From Mycolicibacterium crocinum (GTDB taxonomy: Bacteria; Actinomycetota; Actinomycetes; Mycobacteriales; Mycobacteriaceae): a stretch of DNA of 64,000 nucleotides. A model generated the notes under the pieces. The model saw only the letters and a list, made by a program, of their open reading frames with translations, was not told the origin of the DNA and did not search any database. The stretch lies in contig NZ_CP092362.2 of the NCBI RefSeq assembly GCF_022370635.2, positions 2,418,001-2,482,000 of the forward strand, written 5' to 3'. Each line of letters opens with the position of its first letter. The first letter of the stretch is position 1. Positions 47,607-60,375 of this stretch are shown here, one piece after another. The translations under genes and the position numbers were made by a program.

Positions 47607-47742
47607 AATACGTCATCCGACCTGCGAGCTCGCCTACTGCGACGCATGTCCGTCGGGTCGCCAACCCCACCCACCTGCGCTGAGCGACACGATTTCATTC
47701 GCTTCCTGGACCGGCGGGCCGCCCGGCCCTACCGTCATCTGC

Positions 47743-48207
47743 ATGCCGGGAATCGCCGAGATCGCATTGGGAGCCGCACCGATCGCCGGCGGAGCGCTGC
47801 TGGGCGTCGCCGCCGGCAACCTCCGAGGACCTGATGTCCGTGGCGCCATCAAGGCCGATCTCGAACTGCTCGAGAAGCTGCCCGAAGACAACGTCGACTT
47901 GCGGGCCAGGCTGCGCCAGAGCATCAACGAGCGCATCGTCGACTTGATCGACGCCACCGAGAAGAGCCGCGAATTGCGGGAAATCGCGTCGTCCTACAAA
48001 GGCAACTGGCGCGACATCGTGGTGTTCGTCTGCGCGGTTCTGTTCACGATCGTCTGGTGGAACGTCCCGCACAGCCGCACCAACTGGCTGGTGACGTTCA
48101 TCTTCCTGATCGCGCTGTCGGGTCTCGTCGCCGTCTACGCATCGCGCGGCGTCATCCGCGCGCTGTCCAGCCTGCGTCGCAGCCGCGACCACAACTCAAC
48201 GGACTAG
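47743..48207 (+). CDS. Two-helix membrane protein of unknown function
   Basis: A 154-residue protein. The N-terminal half is helical and charged (ADLELLEKLPEDNVDLRARLRQSINERIVDLIDATEKSRELREIA looks like a coiled coil). Two transmembrane helices follow at about residues 93-108 (IVVFVCAVLFTIVWW) and 117-133 (LVTFIFLIALSGLVAVY). The ATG at 47743 is chosen; upstream in-frame sequence is not protein-like. It converges with the dienelactone hydrolase gene. Confidence 0.7.
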   Translation: MPGIAEIALGAAPIAGGALLGVAAGNLRGPDVRGAIKADLELLEKLPEDNVDLRARLRQSINERIVDLIDATEKSRELREIASSYKGNWRDIVVFVCAVLFTIVWWNVPHSRTNWLVTFIFLIALSGLVAVYASRGVIRALSSLRRSRDHNSTD

Positions 48208-48936
48208 GTGCGCCCCGAAGAAGTCCTTCATCGCATCCCAGTGCCGTTTCGCCGCGGCCTCGTCATAGGGGCCGTTGTCAGGGACCGCGAATCCATGCTC
48301 GGCCGGATACCACTCGATGGTGTGCTCGACGCTGGCCGCCGTCAGAGCGTCGTCGAGCGTTTTGGCCTGGGCCTTGGTGAACGAGGCGTCGTTCTGGGCC
48401 CCGCCGACATAAACCGCTGCCGTGATCTGATCAGCCAGCAGATGCGGGCTCCCCGGATCGTCGGTGGCCAGGCCGCCACCGTGAAACGACATCGCCGCCG
48501 CGACGCGTTCGGGCACCCGGCCCGCGACCGTCAACGACGTCCGGCCACCCATGCAGTAGCCGGTGGTGCCGAACGTTTCGCCGGTGACTTCGGGGCGCGC
48601 CGCCAGGTAGTCGAAGAACGCCCGAGCATCGGAGGCCATCGCGTCCGGGGTGACGCTGCCGATCATCGAGAACAGGCGTTGACGCTCACTCTTGTCGCTG
48701 AACACCGTCTCCATGTCGAACGGCGCCCAGTCACCGCTGCGGTAGTAGACGTCGGGCACCAGCACCGCGTAGCCGAGGTCAGCCAGCTGGGCCGCCATGT
48801 CGACAGCCGTGGGGCGGGTACCGCCGGCGTCGGGATACATGATCACTCCGGGCCAGGGCCCCTGGCCGGCGGGGACGGCGAGGGTGACCGGACAGGTTCC
48901 ATCGGCAGTGGTGACAGTGTCGGAGATGGTCGGCAT
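48196..48936 (-). CDS. Dienelactone hydrolase family protein (Rv2765 type)
   Basis: A 246-residue alpha/beta hydrolase. The nucleophile elbow is GYCMGG near residue 115 (Cys nucleophile as in dienelactone hydrolases), the acid region lies in [13 protein letters not shown], and the His is in EHGF near residue 210. Gene order beside thyA matches Rv2765. The ATG at 48936 starts MPTISDTV. It is divergent from thyA with only 43 bases between starts, so their promoters overlap. Confidence 0.88.
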   Translation of the reverse strand: MPTISDTVTTADGTCPVTLAVPAGQGPWPGVIMYPDAGGTRPTAVDMAAQLADLGYAVLVPDVYYRSGDWAPFDMETVFSDKSERQRLFSMIGSVTPDAMASDARAFFDYLAARPEVTGETFGTTGYCMGGRTSLTVAGRVPERVAAAMSFHGGGLATDDPGSPHLLADQITAAVYVGGAQNDASFTKAQAKTLDDALTAASVEHTIEWYPAEHGFAVPDNGPYDEAAAKRHWDAMKDFFGAHLVR

Positions 48937-48944
48937 GGCTTCGT

Positions 48945-48972
48945 TTGTACTCTCTGCCCGCAGACGTAAGCT
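48945..48972 (+). promoter_or_regulatory. Promoter of thyA (-35 TTGTAC, -10 TAAGCT), leaderless
   Basis: TTGTAC (48945-48950) and TAAGCT (48967-48972) are 16 bases apart, and the thyA GTG at 48980 begins seven bases after the -10. No Shine-Dalgarno sequence is present. Confidence 0.55.
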
Positions 48973-48979
48973 GAGCGGC

Positions 48980-49780
48980 GTGCCGATCGCGACGCCGTAC
49001 GAGGATCTGCTGCGACTTGTGCTCGAGCAGGGCACACCGAAATCCGATCGGACCGGCACCGGTACCCGCAGCGTGTTCGGCCATCAGCTGCGCTACGACC
49101 TCTCGGCCGGCTTCCCGCTGATCACCACCAAAAAGGTGCACCTCAAGTCGATCGTCTACGAGCTGCTGTGGTTCCTGCGCGGCGACTCCAACGTCGCCTG
49201 GCTACAGCAGCACGGTGTCAGCATCTGGGATGAATGGGCTTCGCCGACAGGTGATCTCGGTCCGGTGTACGGCGTCCAGTGGCGGTCGTGGCCGACGCCG
49301 TCCGGGGACCATATCGACCAGATCAGCGCCGCGCTGCATCTGCTGCGCACCGACCCGGACAGCCGCCGGATCATCGTCTCGGCGTGGAACGTCGGGGAGA
49401 TCCCGCAGATGGCGTTGGCCCCGTGCCACGCGCTCTTTCAGTTCTATGTCGCCGACGGACGGCTGAGCTGCCAGCTCTACCAGCGCAGCGCGGACCTGTT
49501 CCTTGGGGTGCCGTTCAACATCGCCAGCTACGCCTTGCTGACCCACATGATGGCCGCTCAGGCCGGACTGGAGGTCGGAGAGTTCGTCTGGACCGGCGGG
49601 GACTGCCACATCTACGACAACCATGTCGAGCAGGTCACCGAGCAGCTGAGCCGTGATCCCCGCCCGTACCCGGAACTTGTTTTGGCACAGCGTGATTCGA
49701 TCTTCGACTACAGGTATGAAGACGTTGAGATCTGCAATTACGATCCGCACCCGGCGATCAAAGCGCCCGTCGCCGTATGA
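48980..49780 (+). CDS. thyA: Thymidylate synthase ThyA
   Basis: A 266-residue folate-dependent thymidylate synthase. It has [20 protein letters not shown] near residue 20, the catalytic Cys in [12 protein letters not shown] near residue 149, and [21 protein letters not shown], the dUMP/folate site. It runs with dfrA, which recycles the dihydrofolate it makes; the dfrA ATG overlaps its stop codon. The genome also has thyX in this window. Confidence 0.98.
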   Translation: MPIATPYEDLLRLVLEQGTPKSDRTGTGTRSVFGHQLRYDLSAGFPLITTKKVHLKSIVYELLWFLRGDSNVAWLQQHGVSIWDEWASPTGDLGPVYGVQWRSWPTPSGDHIDQISAALHLLRTDPDSRRIIVSAWNVGEIPQMALAPCHALFQFYVADGRLSCQLYQRSADLFLGVPFNIASYALLTHMMAAQAGLEVGEFVWTGGDCHIYDNHVEQVTEQLSRDPRPYPELVLAQRDSIFDYRYEDVEICNYDPHPAIKAPVAV

Positions 49781-50256
49781 GTATTGGCCTGATCTGGGCG
49801 CAGTCCACCTCGGGTGTCATCGGCCGTGACGGCGGGATCCCCTGGCGCCTTCCGGAGGACCTGGCCCGCTTCAAGGACCTGACTATGGGACACACCGTCG
49901 TGATGGGCCGGCGCACCTGGAAGTCGTTGCCGGCTTCGGTGCGTCCGCTGCCCGGCCGCAAAAATGTCGTACTCACCCGGCAAGCTGACTACATGGCTGA
50001 CGGAGCGACGGTGGTGACCGGGCTGGACGAGGTGCACGACGCCGACGTGTGGGTGATCGGCGGGGCGGAGGTCTATCACCTGGCCCTGCCCGCGGCGACG
50101 CACTGCGAGGTGACCGAGGTCGAGATCGACCTGCGCCTGGAGGACGACGACGCGCTGGCCCCGGTGCTCGACGAATCCTGGGTCGGCAAGTCCGGCCCCT
50201 GGCAGGACAGTCGTTCGGGGCTGCGCTACCGGTTCCACTCCTACCTGCGGGCATGA
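49777..50256 (+). CDS. dfrA: Dihydrofolate reductase
   Basis: A 159-residue [35 protein letters not shown] is the substrate/NADPH N-terminal site with the catalytic Asp in the PEDLARFK segment. [12 protein letters not shown] and [12 protein letters not shown] are the NADPH-binding blocks. Length equals the mycobacterial enzyme. The ATG overlaps the thyA stop and its stop overlaps the next gene's ATG. Confidence 0.98.
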   Translation: MSIGLIWAQSTSGVIGRDGGIPWRLPEDLARFKDLTMGHTVVMGRRTWKSLPASVRPLPGRKNVVLTRQADYMADGATVVTGLDEVHDADVWVIGGAEVYHLALPAATHCEVTEVEIDLRLEDDDALAPVLDESWVGKSGPWQDSRSGLRYRFHSYLRA

Positions 50257-51461
50257 CCCGGCTGTCGGCAGATCAGGCCCGCCGCGTCGCCATCTCAGCC
50301 CAGGGCCTGGCCGAACCCAAACCCCGCGGCGCCGTCACCCGCTCGCATCTGCGCCGGCTGATCAACCGGATCCAGGTGCTGCAGCTCGACTCGGTGTCGG
50401 TGGCGGTGCGCGCGCACTACGCACCGGTGTTCAGTCGGCTCGGCCCCTACGACCGGGACGTCCTCGATTCCGCGGCGTGGAGTCACAGCGCGCGGGCGCC
50501 GCGGCTGCTGGTCGAGTATTGGGCGCACGAGGCCGCGCTGATGGCGGTGGAGGACTGGCCGCTGATGCGGTGGCGGATGCGCGAATACACCCACGGCCGG
50601 TGGGGCAAGGAAATCGTCAAGAAGAATCCGCAGCTGGCCGAGAACATCCTGGCTGCCGTTGACGAACTCGGTCCGAGCACCGCGGGCCAGATCGAAGCGC
50701 ATCTGGAAGGCGAGCGGGCGCGCCGCAAGGGCCCGTGGTGGGATCGCAGCGACACCAAGTGGGTGGCCGAGGCGCTGTGGTCGTCGGGCGCGCTGACGAC
50801 GGCGACGCGGGTCGGGTTCGCCCGGCACTACGACCTCACCGAGAAGGTGCTGCCACCCGAGGTGTTCTCGCGCGAGGTCGACGACGCCGAGGCGGTGCGG
50901 GAGTTGATCCTGCGTGCGGCCGGCGCGCTCGGCGTGGCCACTGAACCCGATCTGCGTGACTACTTCCGGCTCAGTCCCAAGCAGAGCAAGCCCGCGGTCG
51001 CCGCGTTGGTCGCCTCCGGTGAGCTCGAAGAGGTCGAGGTCGACGGCTGGTCAGCGCCGGCGTACCTGGCGAGCGGTGTGACGGTGCCCCGGGCGGATCG
51101 CGGTACGGCGCTGCTGTGTCCGTTCGACCCGCTGATCTTCTTCCGTCCGCGCGTCGAGCGGCTGTTCGAATTCCATTACCGGATAGAGATTTACGTTCCC
51201 GAGAAGCAGCGAAAGTTCGGCTACTACGTGTGGCCGTTCCTGCTCGACGGGCGCTTGGCCGGCCGCGTCGACCTCAAGGCCGAACGGGCAGGCGACGCCC
51301 TCAATGTGGTCGGGGCCTTCACCGAGCCGGGCCAGAACCCGGCCGTGGTCGCGCCCCGGCTGGCGGCCGAACTGCAGTCGATGGCGGGCTGGCTGGGGCT
51401 GGGCAAGGTCACGGTCGGCCAGCGTGGCGACCTCATCGGCGCGTTGCGGCGTCACGTGTAG
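50253..51461 (+). CDS. YcaQ-like winged-helix DNA glycosylase family protein
   Basis: A 402-residue protein of the YcaQ/AlkX (HTH_42) family. RVAISAQGL and [33 protein letters not shown] at the N-terminus are family hallmarks. The central [23 protein letters not shown] and C-terminal [42 protein letters not shown] blocks follow. Characterised members unhook interstrand DNA crosslinks; the QxD-type catalytic motif probably corresponds to the LQLDSV stretch. The ATG overlaps the dfrA stop codon, so it is made with thymidylate and folate enzymes. Confidence 0.88.
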   Translation: MTRLSADQARRVAISAQGLAEPKPRGAVTRSHLRRLINRIQVLQLDSVSVAVRAHYAPVFSRLGPYDRDVLDSAAWSHSARAPRLLVEYWAHEAALMAVEDWPLMRWRMREYTHGRWGKEIVKKNPQLAENILAAVDELGPSTAGQIEAHLEGERARRKGPWWDRSDTKWVAEALWSSGALTTATRVGFARHYDLTEKVLPPEVFSREVDDAEAVRELILRAAGALGVATEPDLRDYFRLSPKQSKPAVAALVASGELEEVEVDGWSAPAYLASGVTVPRADRGTALLCPFDPLIFFRPRVERLFEFHYRIEIYVPEKQRKFGYYVWPFLLDGRLAGRVDLKAERAGDALNVVGAFTEPGQNPAVVAPRLAAELQSMAGWLGLGKVTVGQRGDLIGALRRHV

Positions 51462-51542
51462 GGCCTGACGCCGCGATCGGCATCAGGGTCGTGATGGAGT
51501 GCGATCAACAGACATGGCGTCGATTTCGCGTGTGTGTCCGCG

Positions 51543-53093
51543 TCATCGAAATAGTTCGGCGAGACTCTTCTTGTCGACTTTCTCACCCGGCAGGGTAGGG
51601 AGCGCGGTGGTGCTGATGTGCCATCGCGTGGGAATCGCGAAGTGCGCCAACATGTCCCAGACGTGAGCGCGCAGTTCGTCCTCGGAGGGCGCGAGATCAC
51701 ATGGGCGGTGCACGACGACCGCCGCGAGTTCCTCGCCGAGGTCGGGATGCGGTAGCCCGATGGCGGCCACCTCGACCACCGCCGGATGGCTCGACAATGC
51801 GGCTTCCACCTGGCCGCAGCCGATGTTCTCGCCGCCGCGGATCACGATGTCCTTCGCGCGGCCGTCGATGAACAGATAGCCGTCCGTCAGGTGGCCGAGA
51901 TCGCCGGTGTGTAGCCAGCCCTCCTCGTCGACGGTCCCGTCGTCGATGCCGACATAGCCGTTCATCACCGTTGGTGAGCGGGCCAGCACTTCGCCGACTC
52001 CCTCGGCGTCCGGCCGGTCGATCGCCAGCTCCACCACCGGATAGGGGCGTCCCACCGTGCCCGGATACTTCTCCAGGTCGCGACCCGTTGCGGCGGTGAG
52101 GAATCCACCGGCTTCGGTCATACCCCAGGTGTTTCCCAGCCCGCGACTGGCGAGTTGCGGCAGCCGGATCCGCATCCGGTCCAGCAATGCGGTGGGTACC
52201 GCCGCCCCGCCGAGCGGGAACGACCGCAACGTCGACAGGTCGAAGGAGTCGAACTCCGGGTGTTCGAGTACCCGGATCGCCATGGTCGGCACACCGCCCC
52301 AGTTGTGCACGCCCTCGCGTTCGATCAATCCGAGGATTTGACCGGCGTCGAACCGACCTTCGGGAATCACCACCCGGCCGCCAGTGAGGTGGTTGCTCAA
52401 CAGATTGGAGAGCCCACCGACATGGAACATCGGTGTACTCGCCAACGAGACCGTCTGTGGCGCATCCGGATTGAGCTGATGCGGCAGCCGCTTCGTGACG
52501 GCCAAGATGTTGTGCTGGTTGGCGATGACCGCACGCCGCGACAGCTCGACCGCCTTGGGCAGGCCGGAGCTGCCCGAGGTGAAGAGAATCGCCGACGTCG
52601 CGTCTGGATCATCGATTTCGTACAAGCCGGCGTCCGTCGGGTGCTGGGCGGCGAACGAGCCGATGTCGCGGGTTGTCACCCGCACGCCGCCCAGCGGTGT
52701 GTCGGTCAGGATGAGATGCGGCTCGAGCAGTTCGATGGCGTGGTCGACGTCGGTCTGCTTCCACCAGCGATTGGCAAGCACCGGGACCGCGCCGCCCAGC
52801 CAGGCCGACCAGAGGGCGATCACCCACTGCGGACTGTTGTAGGCGTACAGCATGATCCGGTCTCCGGGTTGCACACCCGCGTCACGCAGTTCACCGACTC
52901 CGGCGTTCACGGCGTCGATGAACGCGGCGAACGACACGCGTCGTTCACCGTGAACCAGAAACGTGCGGTCGGCCCACCGCTGCGACTCGGCGAAGAGGTC
53001 GGCGAATGTGGTTGGCCGAGGGGAGTACTGCAAACCCGGGTGGCCGGCGTAGCCGGACGCGTCGATATCGGTTCCCCAGCGCACGTCTGGCAT
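51543..53093 (-). CDS. Class I adenylate-forming enzyme (fatty-acyl-CoA ligase family)
   Basis: A 516-residue AMP-binding ligase. The P-loop is LFTSGSSGLPKAVELS near residue 168, then NTWGMTEAGG near 310, LHTGDLGHL near 397, and the C-terminal catalytic Lys in PGEKVDKKSLAELF. The enzyme should form an acyl adenylate and thioester. Substrate is not readable, though the sequence lies with medium- to long-chain acyl-CoA synthetases. The ATG at 53093 has a strong AAGGAGG site. It is divergent from the diguanylate cyclase gene. Confidence 0.88.
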   Translation of the reverse strand: MPDVRWGTDIDASGYAGHPGLQYSPRPTTFADLFAESQRWADRTFLVHGERRVSFAAFIDAVNAGVGELRDAGVQPGDRIMLYAYNSPQWVIALWSAWLGGAVPVLANRWWKQTDVDHAIELLEPHLILTDTPLGGVRVTTRDIGSFAAQHPTDAGLYEIDDPDATSAILFTSGSSGLPKAVELSRRAVIANQHNILAVTKRLPHQLNPDAPQTVSLASTPMFHVGGLSNLLSNHLTGGRVVIPEGRFDAGQILGLIEREGVHNWGGVPTMAIRVLEHPEFDSFDLSTLRSFPLGGAAVPTALLDRMRIRLPQLASRGLGNTWGMTEAGGFLTAATGRDLEKYPGTVGRPYPVVELAIDRPDAEGVGEVLARSPTVMNGYVGIDDGTVDEEGWLHTGDLGHLTDGYLFIDGRAKDIVIRGGENIGCGQVEAALSSHPAVVEVAAIGLPHPDLGEELAAVVVHRPCDLAPSEDELRAHVWDMLAHFAIPTRWHISTTALPTLPGEKVDKKSLAELFR

Positions 53094-53202
53094 GTGCCTC
53101 CTTGTTCGGGTCCGACCGGACTGAGTGAAGTTGCTATCGCGGCCTGCCGATATCACTACCATCGGTGGCAACCACGATCACAGCACGGGGGCGCAGGGAC
53201 AA

Positions 53203-54282
53203 GTGCACGGCATCGGCCTGTGGTGGCGGCAGCCCGATCACTACGACTGGCTGACGTCCTATCTGAAGGGCCGCCGGCTCCTGCCGTTCATGCGCTGGCT
53301 GATGTTCGTGGTGCTGCTGACCATCGCCGCGGCCATTGCGCTGACCTTGGCGAGCCCCGCCGGACCGCAGACCCCGGCGCAGCGCATCGCCGCGTACGTC
53401 GCCAGCGCGGGGCTGGCCGTGATCTCGGTGTCGTACCTATACCGTTGGCCTACTCGTGTTCAGTCTCAAGTGTTTTCGATCGCGGGTAATGCGTGTATCG
53501 CGGCGGGTGTTCTGGCGGAAGCCGACCCGCGCACCGCGATGATCGGCGCCGTGGCCTTTGTGGGGCTGGCCGGTTACGTCGCCTTCTTTCACACCGCACC
53601 CTTTCTCGTGCTGACCCTCGGCACGGGCGTGGCGACGGCGGTTGTCAGCGCCGTGCGGATTGCCATGGCCGGCGATACGGCGATGGCGGCGGCCAAGCTG
53701 CTCATCCTGTGTGGCGGGATATTGGCGGTCCCCTTCTGCGGGCAGGTGATAGTGCACTGGTTGTCGGTCGATTCCCTGAAGTCGTCGACCGATACGCTCA
53801 CCGGCTTGCCCAACCGCCGCGGCTTCTTCCGGTCTGCCCAGGCGTTGTTGCGTCACGCTGACTACCGGTCTCGGCCCTACTTCACCGTGGCCATGATCGA
53901 CCTCGACGGCTTCAAGAAGCTCAACGACACGTTGGGCCACCCGGCCGGCGACATGGTTCTCGTCGCCGTTGCCGACAGCCTCAGGCATGTCAGTGGCAGC
54001 AACACCGCAATCGCACGAGTGGGCGGGGAGGAATTCCTCTTCGCGCAGCTGTGCACTCTCGACGAAGCCCGGGACAGCACCGAAGAGTTGCGCAAGGCCA
54101 TCGCCGGGGTGCCATGGGGCGTGACGGCCAGCTTCGGCCTGGCTTCGACGGTGATCCGCGCCCCCGCGCTCAAACCACTCGAACTGATCGAGTGGTTGAT
54201 CGCGCGAGCCGACAGCGCCATGTATGCGGCCAAACGCAGCGGCGGGAATCAGATTCGCTACGCCGAAGATGTGCCTCAGTGA
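53203..54282 (+). CDS. Membrane diguanylate cyclase (GGDEF domain)
   Basis: A 359-residue c-di-GMP synthase. About six membrane helices lie in residues 25-195. The GGDEF domain starts at DTLTGLPNRRGFF near residue 200, has MIDLDGFKKLND (metal Asp) near 225, and the active-site GGEEF near residue 272, which is competent. The product-inhibition I-site (RxxD five residues upstream) is absent; GSNT occupies that position. No EAL domain is attached. The GTG at 53203 follows GCAGGGAC; upstream in-frame starts would overlap the ligase promoter. Confidence 0.87.
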   Translation: MHGIGLWWRQPDHYDWLTSYLKGRRLLPFMRWLMFVVLLTIAAAIALTLASPAGPQTPAQRIAAYVASAGLAVISVSYLYRWPTRVQSQVFSIAGNACIAAGVLAEADPRTAMIGAVAFVGLAGYVAFFHTAPFLVLTLGTGVATAVVSAVRIAMAGDTAMAAAKLLILCGGILAVPFCGQVIVHWLSVDSLKSSTDTLTGLPNRRGFFRSAQALLRHADYRSRPYFTVAMIDLDGFKKLNDTLGHPAGDMVLVAVADSLRHVSGSNTAIARVGGEEFLFAQLCTLDEARDSTEELRKAIAGVPWGVTASFGLASTVIRAPALKPLELIEWLIARADSAMYAAKRSGGNQIRYAEDVPQ

Positions 54283-54290
54283 CATCGGAT

Positions 54291-54296
54291 TAAGGT
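54291..54296 (+). promoter_or_regulatory. -10 element (TAAGGT) or ribosome site for thyX
   Basis: TAAGGT ends six bases before the thyX GTG at 54303. It can be read as a -10 for a leaderless transcript, while AAGGTGAG can equally serve as a ribosome site on read-through from the GGDEF gene. Confidence 0.35.
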
Positions 54297-54302
54297 GAGC
54301 CG

Positions 54303-55055
54303 GTGGCCGAGACCGCGCCGCTGCGTGTGCAGCTGATCGCCAAGACCGAGTTCCTGGCGCCCGCCGAGGTGCCGTGGACCACCGACGCCGACGGCGGCCA
54401 GGCGCTCGTCGAATTCGCCGGCCGGGCCTGCTACCAGAGCTGGTCCAAGCCGAACCCGCGGACCGCCACCAATGCGTCGTACCTCAAGCACATCATCGAC
54501 GTCGGGCACTTCTCGGTGCTCGAGCACGCCTCGGTGTCCTTCTACATCACCGGCATCTCCCGGTCCTGCACCCACGAGCTGATCCGGCACCGGCATTTCT
54601 CCTACTCACAGCTCTCGCAGCGCTACGTGCCCGAGACCGACGCCCAGGTTGTCGTGCCGCCCGGGCTGGAGGACGACCCGGAGCTGCAGCAGATCCTGCT
54701 CGAGGCGGCTGACGCCAGCCGGGCGGCCTACCTCGAGCTGCTGAACCGGCTGGAAGCCAAGTTCGCCGACCAGCCCAATGCTGTCCTCCGTCGCAAACAG
54801 GCCAGGCAGGCGGCCCGTGCCGTGCTGCCCAACGACACCGAGACTCGCATCGTGGTCAGCGGCAACTACCGCGCGTGGCGCCATTTCATCGCGATGCGGG
54901 CCAGCGAACACGCCGACGTCGAGATTCGTCGCCTGGCCATCGCCTGCCTGCGCGAGCTGGCAGACACCGCACCCGCGGTCTTCGCCGATTTCGAGATCAC
55001 CGAACTGGCCGACGGCACCGAGGTCGCGACGTCCCCGCTGGCGACAGAGGCCTGA
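54303..55055 (+). CDS. thyX: Flavin-dependent thymidylate synthase ThyX
   Basis: A 250-residue ThyX, which makes dTMP using FAD and releases tetrahydrofolate. The RHRx7S motif is intact in [16 protein letters not shown] near residues 95-110, and the C-terminal [23 protein letters not shown] is conserved. Length equals the M. tuberculosis enzyme. dapA follows by 24 bases, as in other mycobacteria. Confidence 0.97.
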   Translation: MAETAPLRVQLIAKTEFLAPAEVPWTTDADGGQALVEFAGRACYQSWSKPNPRTATNASYLKHIIDVGHFSVLEHASVSFYITGISRSCTHELIRHRHFSYSQLSQRYVPETDAQVVVPPGLEDDPELQQILLEAADASRAAYLELLNRLEAKFADQPNAVLRRKQARQAARAVLPNDTETRIVVSGNYRAWRHFIAMRASEHADVEIRRLAIACLRELADTAPAVFADFEITELADGTEVATSPLATEA

Positions 55056-55065
55056 GCGGAGCGGG

Positions 55066-55071
55066 TAATCT
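55066..55071 (+). promoter_or_regulatory. -10 element (TAATCT) for dapA
   Basis: TAATCT fits TAnnnT and lies eight bases before the GTG at 55080. The alternative GTG at 55074 is only two bases after the hexamer and could not be a leaderless start. Confidence 0.4.
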
Positions 55072-55073
55072 AG

Positions 55074-57654
<2,581 letters not shown>

Positions 57655-57658
<4 letters not shown>

Positions 57659-58542
57659 TTCTGCCCAACGGTGTTCTGATCGTTCGACTGCGTGATCGTT
57701 GGGGTTCCGGAGTGATAGGTCACCACATTCTGTAGCCCGTCGACGTCGATCGCATCAACCGAGTCGATGGTGATGTGGTTGATCACGCCGTCGATCGAGA
57801 GCCGGGCGCAGTGGCCGGTGACCGTGACGGTCATATCGCGGCCGGTCACCGTCAAATGTCCGTCGTTGCAGGCGATCGACTTCGACTGGCCGTTGCCGTC
57901 GACTGTCAATGTGCCACCGGGTGGCATCTGCGTGGGGTTCATCTGGCCGCTGAGTCCGGTCCACAGGACAAATGTCACTGTGGCGACTGCCATCACACCG
58001 AGAACGCCGGCGGTGACCGCAAAGCGCCTGGAGAGCTCCTGGTTTCGTCGCACACGGCGCGCCGCCAGTACGACGGCTACCGCGCCGACGGCGATCAGCG
58101 CGACCAACACCGACTGCAGGGCGGTGATGGTGAACCAGCTCGCGTCGTGCGCTCCGTCGGTACGCAGGCACACGAAATCGACTGTGGTTCCAGATTGTGT
58201 CGGACTGTAGCTGTAGTTGGAAGTGTTCACCATGAGCTGGTTCGGTGCGCCGCACACGATGGCGCTGGTCCACAACGCACTCGACGGCAGGACCGCAGTC
58301 AACGCAGACGCACCGCCGCCGCACAGCCCGATCAAGCCGGCGATGGCACCGAGCAGGTTCGTGCCGCGCCAGGTGCCTGTCGGGCGTCGAACGGACGCCC
58401 CGGCGAACTGCGATGGCCCGGAAATCCATTGACTCGGTTGGTTATTGCGCTGTGCCCGCTGGGCGGCCTTGGCCTCGGCGAGTTGACGTTGCAGGTCGGC
58501 TATTCGTGCCTGTGGGTCATCGTGTGGTCCGACGTTCGTCAT
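57655..58542 (-). CDS. Membrane protein with DUF3060-type C-terminal domain
   Basis: A 295-residue protein. The N-terminus is a charged helix with a coiled-coil pattern (RIADLQRQLAEAKAAQRAQRNNQ). Three hydrophobic helices lie at about residues 64-90, 143-160 and 177-195. The C-terminal domain (VDGNGQSKSIACNDGHLTVTGRDMTVTVTGHCARLSIDGVINHITID) is a repeated beta pattern of the DUF3060 type, likely outside the membrane. Function is unknown. Confidence 0.75.
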
Positions 58543-58617
58543 GGGTCAACTCCCTTCCGAATGATCGGATTCAATCGTGGGTCTGCCATCGTGGGTGCGC
58601 TGTTCGCCACCGCGGTG

Positions 58618-59325
58618 TCAGGCGCATTGGCCGTTGACGAGATGTTTCGGTGGCAGGCAGAACGCGGGCAGCGACGGGGTTGGAAGCTTGAGGGTGGGCA
58701 GCGGCGGTGGGGCTGGGGGAGCCGACGGTGGCGGTGGCAGCTTGGGAAGCGGGACCGGAGAGGGCGCTGGGAGCTGCGGCAACGGGACGTTCACAATCAC
58801 TACGGGTGTGGCGTTCGCCGAAGGTGCGGCGGGAGCCGGGGCATCCGGTGGTGGCAACGGCGCATCGGCTGCGGGGCTCGGAGGCGGGGCGGCGACCACC
58901 GACTGATGTACCGGCGCGGCGGCCGTACGGACAACCGGCGGCGCGGGCTGGATGTCCGGCAGCGCGGGCGGGGTGGTCACCAACACGTCCGGGTTTACCC
59001 TCGGAGCGGGTGCGGATGCGGCGGACGGGGCCGTGGGATGCGCAGCGGCCGGGACCACGGTGACAACGGCGGACCGGTTGTCACCGGCATGGTCCCACGC
59101 CACCACGCCCAGCAACCCGAAGGCGAGCACCGCTGCAGCCACTGCAGCCGCCACCGGAGCCTGGCCCGAGCGCACCACCTGCGGTTCCTCCGCGTCGGCG
59201 GGGTCGCCGAGCGGGCTACGTGACCAGGCAGGGTGCCACGAGTCGACAGAAGGCATGGTGTGGAAGTCGGCTGAGGCAATGGTGTCGTAGGCGCTGGCGC
59301 TGGTGGGATCTGCCGAGGTTGTCAT
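58618..59325 (-). CDS. Single-pass membrane protein with Pro/Ala-rich extracellular region
   Basis: A 235-residue protein. An N-terminal cytoplasmic part is followed by one transmembrane helix at about residues 59-79 (PVAAAVAAAVLAFGLLGVVAW). The remaining 155 residues are Pro/Ala/Val-rich with the pattern of cell-wall spanning segments, ending with a short Cys-containing tail (PAFCLPPKHLVNGQCA). The ATG at 59325 is preferred to 59346. Function is unknown; similar modules occur in mycobacterial envelope proteins. Confidence 0.65.
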   Translation of the reverse strand: MTTSADPTSASAYDTIASADFHTMPSVDSWHPAWSRSPLGDPADAEEPQVVRSGQAPVAAAVAAAVLAFGLLGVVAWDHAGDNRSAVVTVVPAAAHPTAPSAASAPAPRVNPDVLVTTPPALPDIQPAPPVVRTAAAPVHQSVVAAPPPSPAADAPLPPPDAPAPAAPSANATPVVIVNVPLPQLPAPSPVPLPKLPPPPSAPPAPPPLPTLKLPTPSLPAFCLPPKHLVNGQCA

Positions 59326-59391
59326 GTCGACCAGTACAGAGCCCACGTCCGACTACCGATACCAACAAAGCCACTGCGCACCAGGCTCGTT

Positions 59392-60375
59392 TCAGTGCTT
59401 GTGCAGCCAGGCCACCGCGCGGTCCCGAAAGCCGCGAAGGCCCTTGTATTCGGCCATGTCATCCGGCAATTCGGCCAGCACCGCAGCGGTCCGGGTGCGC
59501 CACTCGTCGACCGTGGCAATGTCGGCCAGCGGCAGCATGTAGCTGCGGATCAGAAAGCAGATCGCACCCGACTCCGGCAGCCGGATCACATGCTGGACCT
59601 CCACCCGAAGGTGGATGAGCCGGCCGAACGTGTCGTCGTCGACCGCGTCGAGGTGCGCGCGGTCCGGCAGCCACTCCGGTGCGGCCTCGGTGGAGACATC
59701 GAGCCGACGTCCCACCGTCATCGACCAGTTGGTCCGGCGGTAGACGTCGCCTGGTTGCAGGCGCATCAGGAACTCGCGGGCCCGAGTGATCACGCCGGTT
59801 TCGCGCAGCCGCGGGACCGGGCCGTGGATCTCCAGGAACGTCATCCCGACGTCGAATCCGAACGACCAGCCGGCGGCGAAGGTGACCACGCCGGCGTCGG
59901 CGAACAGGTCTCCGTCGCGCTGGTCAAGCAGAACGATGTCCTCCTGCACCTGCCCGGCGATGAAGGCCAGCGGATCGCACGGCAGGCTGCCTTCGTCGCC
60001 GATCACGAAATCCTGTGTGATGTCCAGTATTTCGTTGCGCCAGTGCCAGGTCTCGCCGTCGCGGGTCAGGGACATGGTCGCCGGGTACGAGGTGGCGAGT
60101 TCGGTCATCAGCAGCGCCATGGTGTCCCAGGCGGCGATCCGCATATGCGGTAGCACCGCATGCCGCGACGGATCCGCGGCCACAATGCGGCGGCGCTCGG
60201 CGACTTCGCGGGTGTACTCGCTGTCGATGTCCACCACCCGCTGACCCCATTGCCCGGTTGCGGTGGTCACGACACCGCGGGCGGGAGCGATGTTCGTGCT
60301 GTAGCGGTAGGAGTCTGCTGTGTACGGGAAGGGAAATGACGCCATGAGATCCGCCGCGGACACCAGCCCGCTCAC
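59392..60375 (-). CDS. Heme-dependent oxidative N-demethylase family protein (DUF3445)
   Basis: A 327-residue DUF3445 protein. Family blocks include SFPFPYTADSYRYSTNI at the start, HIRVEVQHVIRLP-like LRVEVQHVIRLPESGAICFLIRSY near residue 250, and RREFLMRLQPGDVYRRTNWSM-type sequence near 195. The family includes the heme subunit of dimethylamine monooxygenase, which removes a methyl group as formaldehyde. The GTG at 60375 overlaps the reductase stop codon (GTGA). With the reductase and DmmA-like genes it forms a complete three-component set. Confidence 0.82.
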   Translation of the reverse strand: MSGLVSAADLMASFPFPYTADSYRYSTNIAPARGVVTTATGQWGQRVVDIDSEYTREVAERRRIVAADPSRHAVLPHMRIAAWDTMALLMTELATSYPATMSLTRDGETWHWRNEILDITQDFVIGDEGSLPCDPLAFIAGQVQEDIVLLDQRDGDLFADAGVVTFAAGWSFGFDVGMTFLEIHGPVPRLRETGVITRAREFLMRLQPGDVYRRTNWSMTVGRRLDVSTEAAPEWLPDRAHLDAVDDDTFGRLIHLRVEVQHVIRLPESGAICFLIRSYMLPLADIATVDEWRTRTAAVLAELPDDMAEYKGLRGFRDRAVAWLHKH

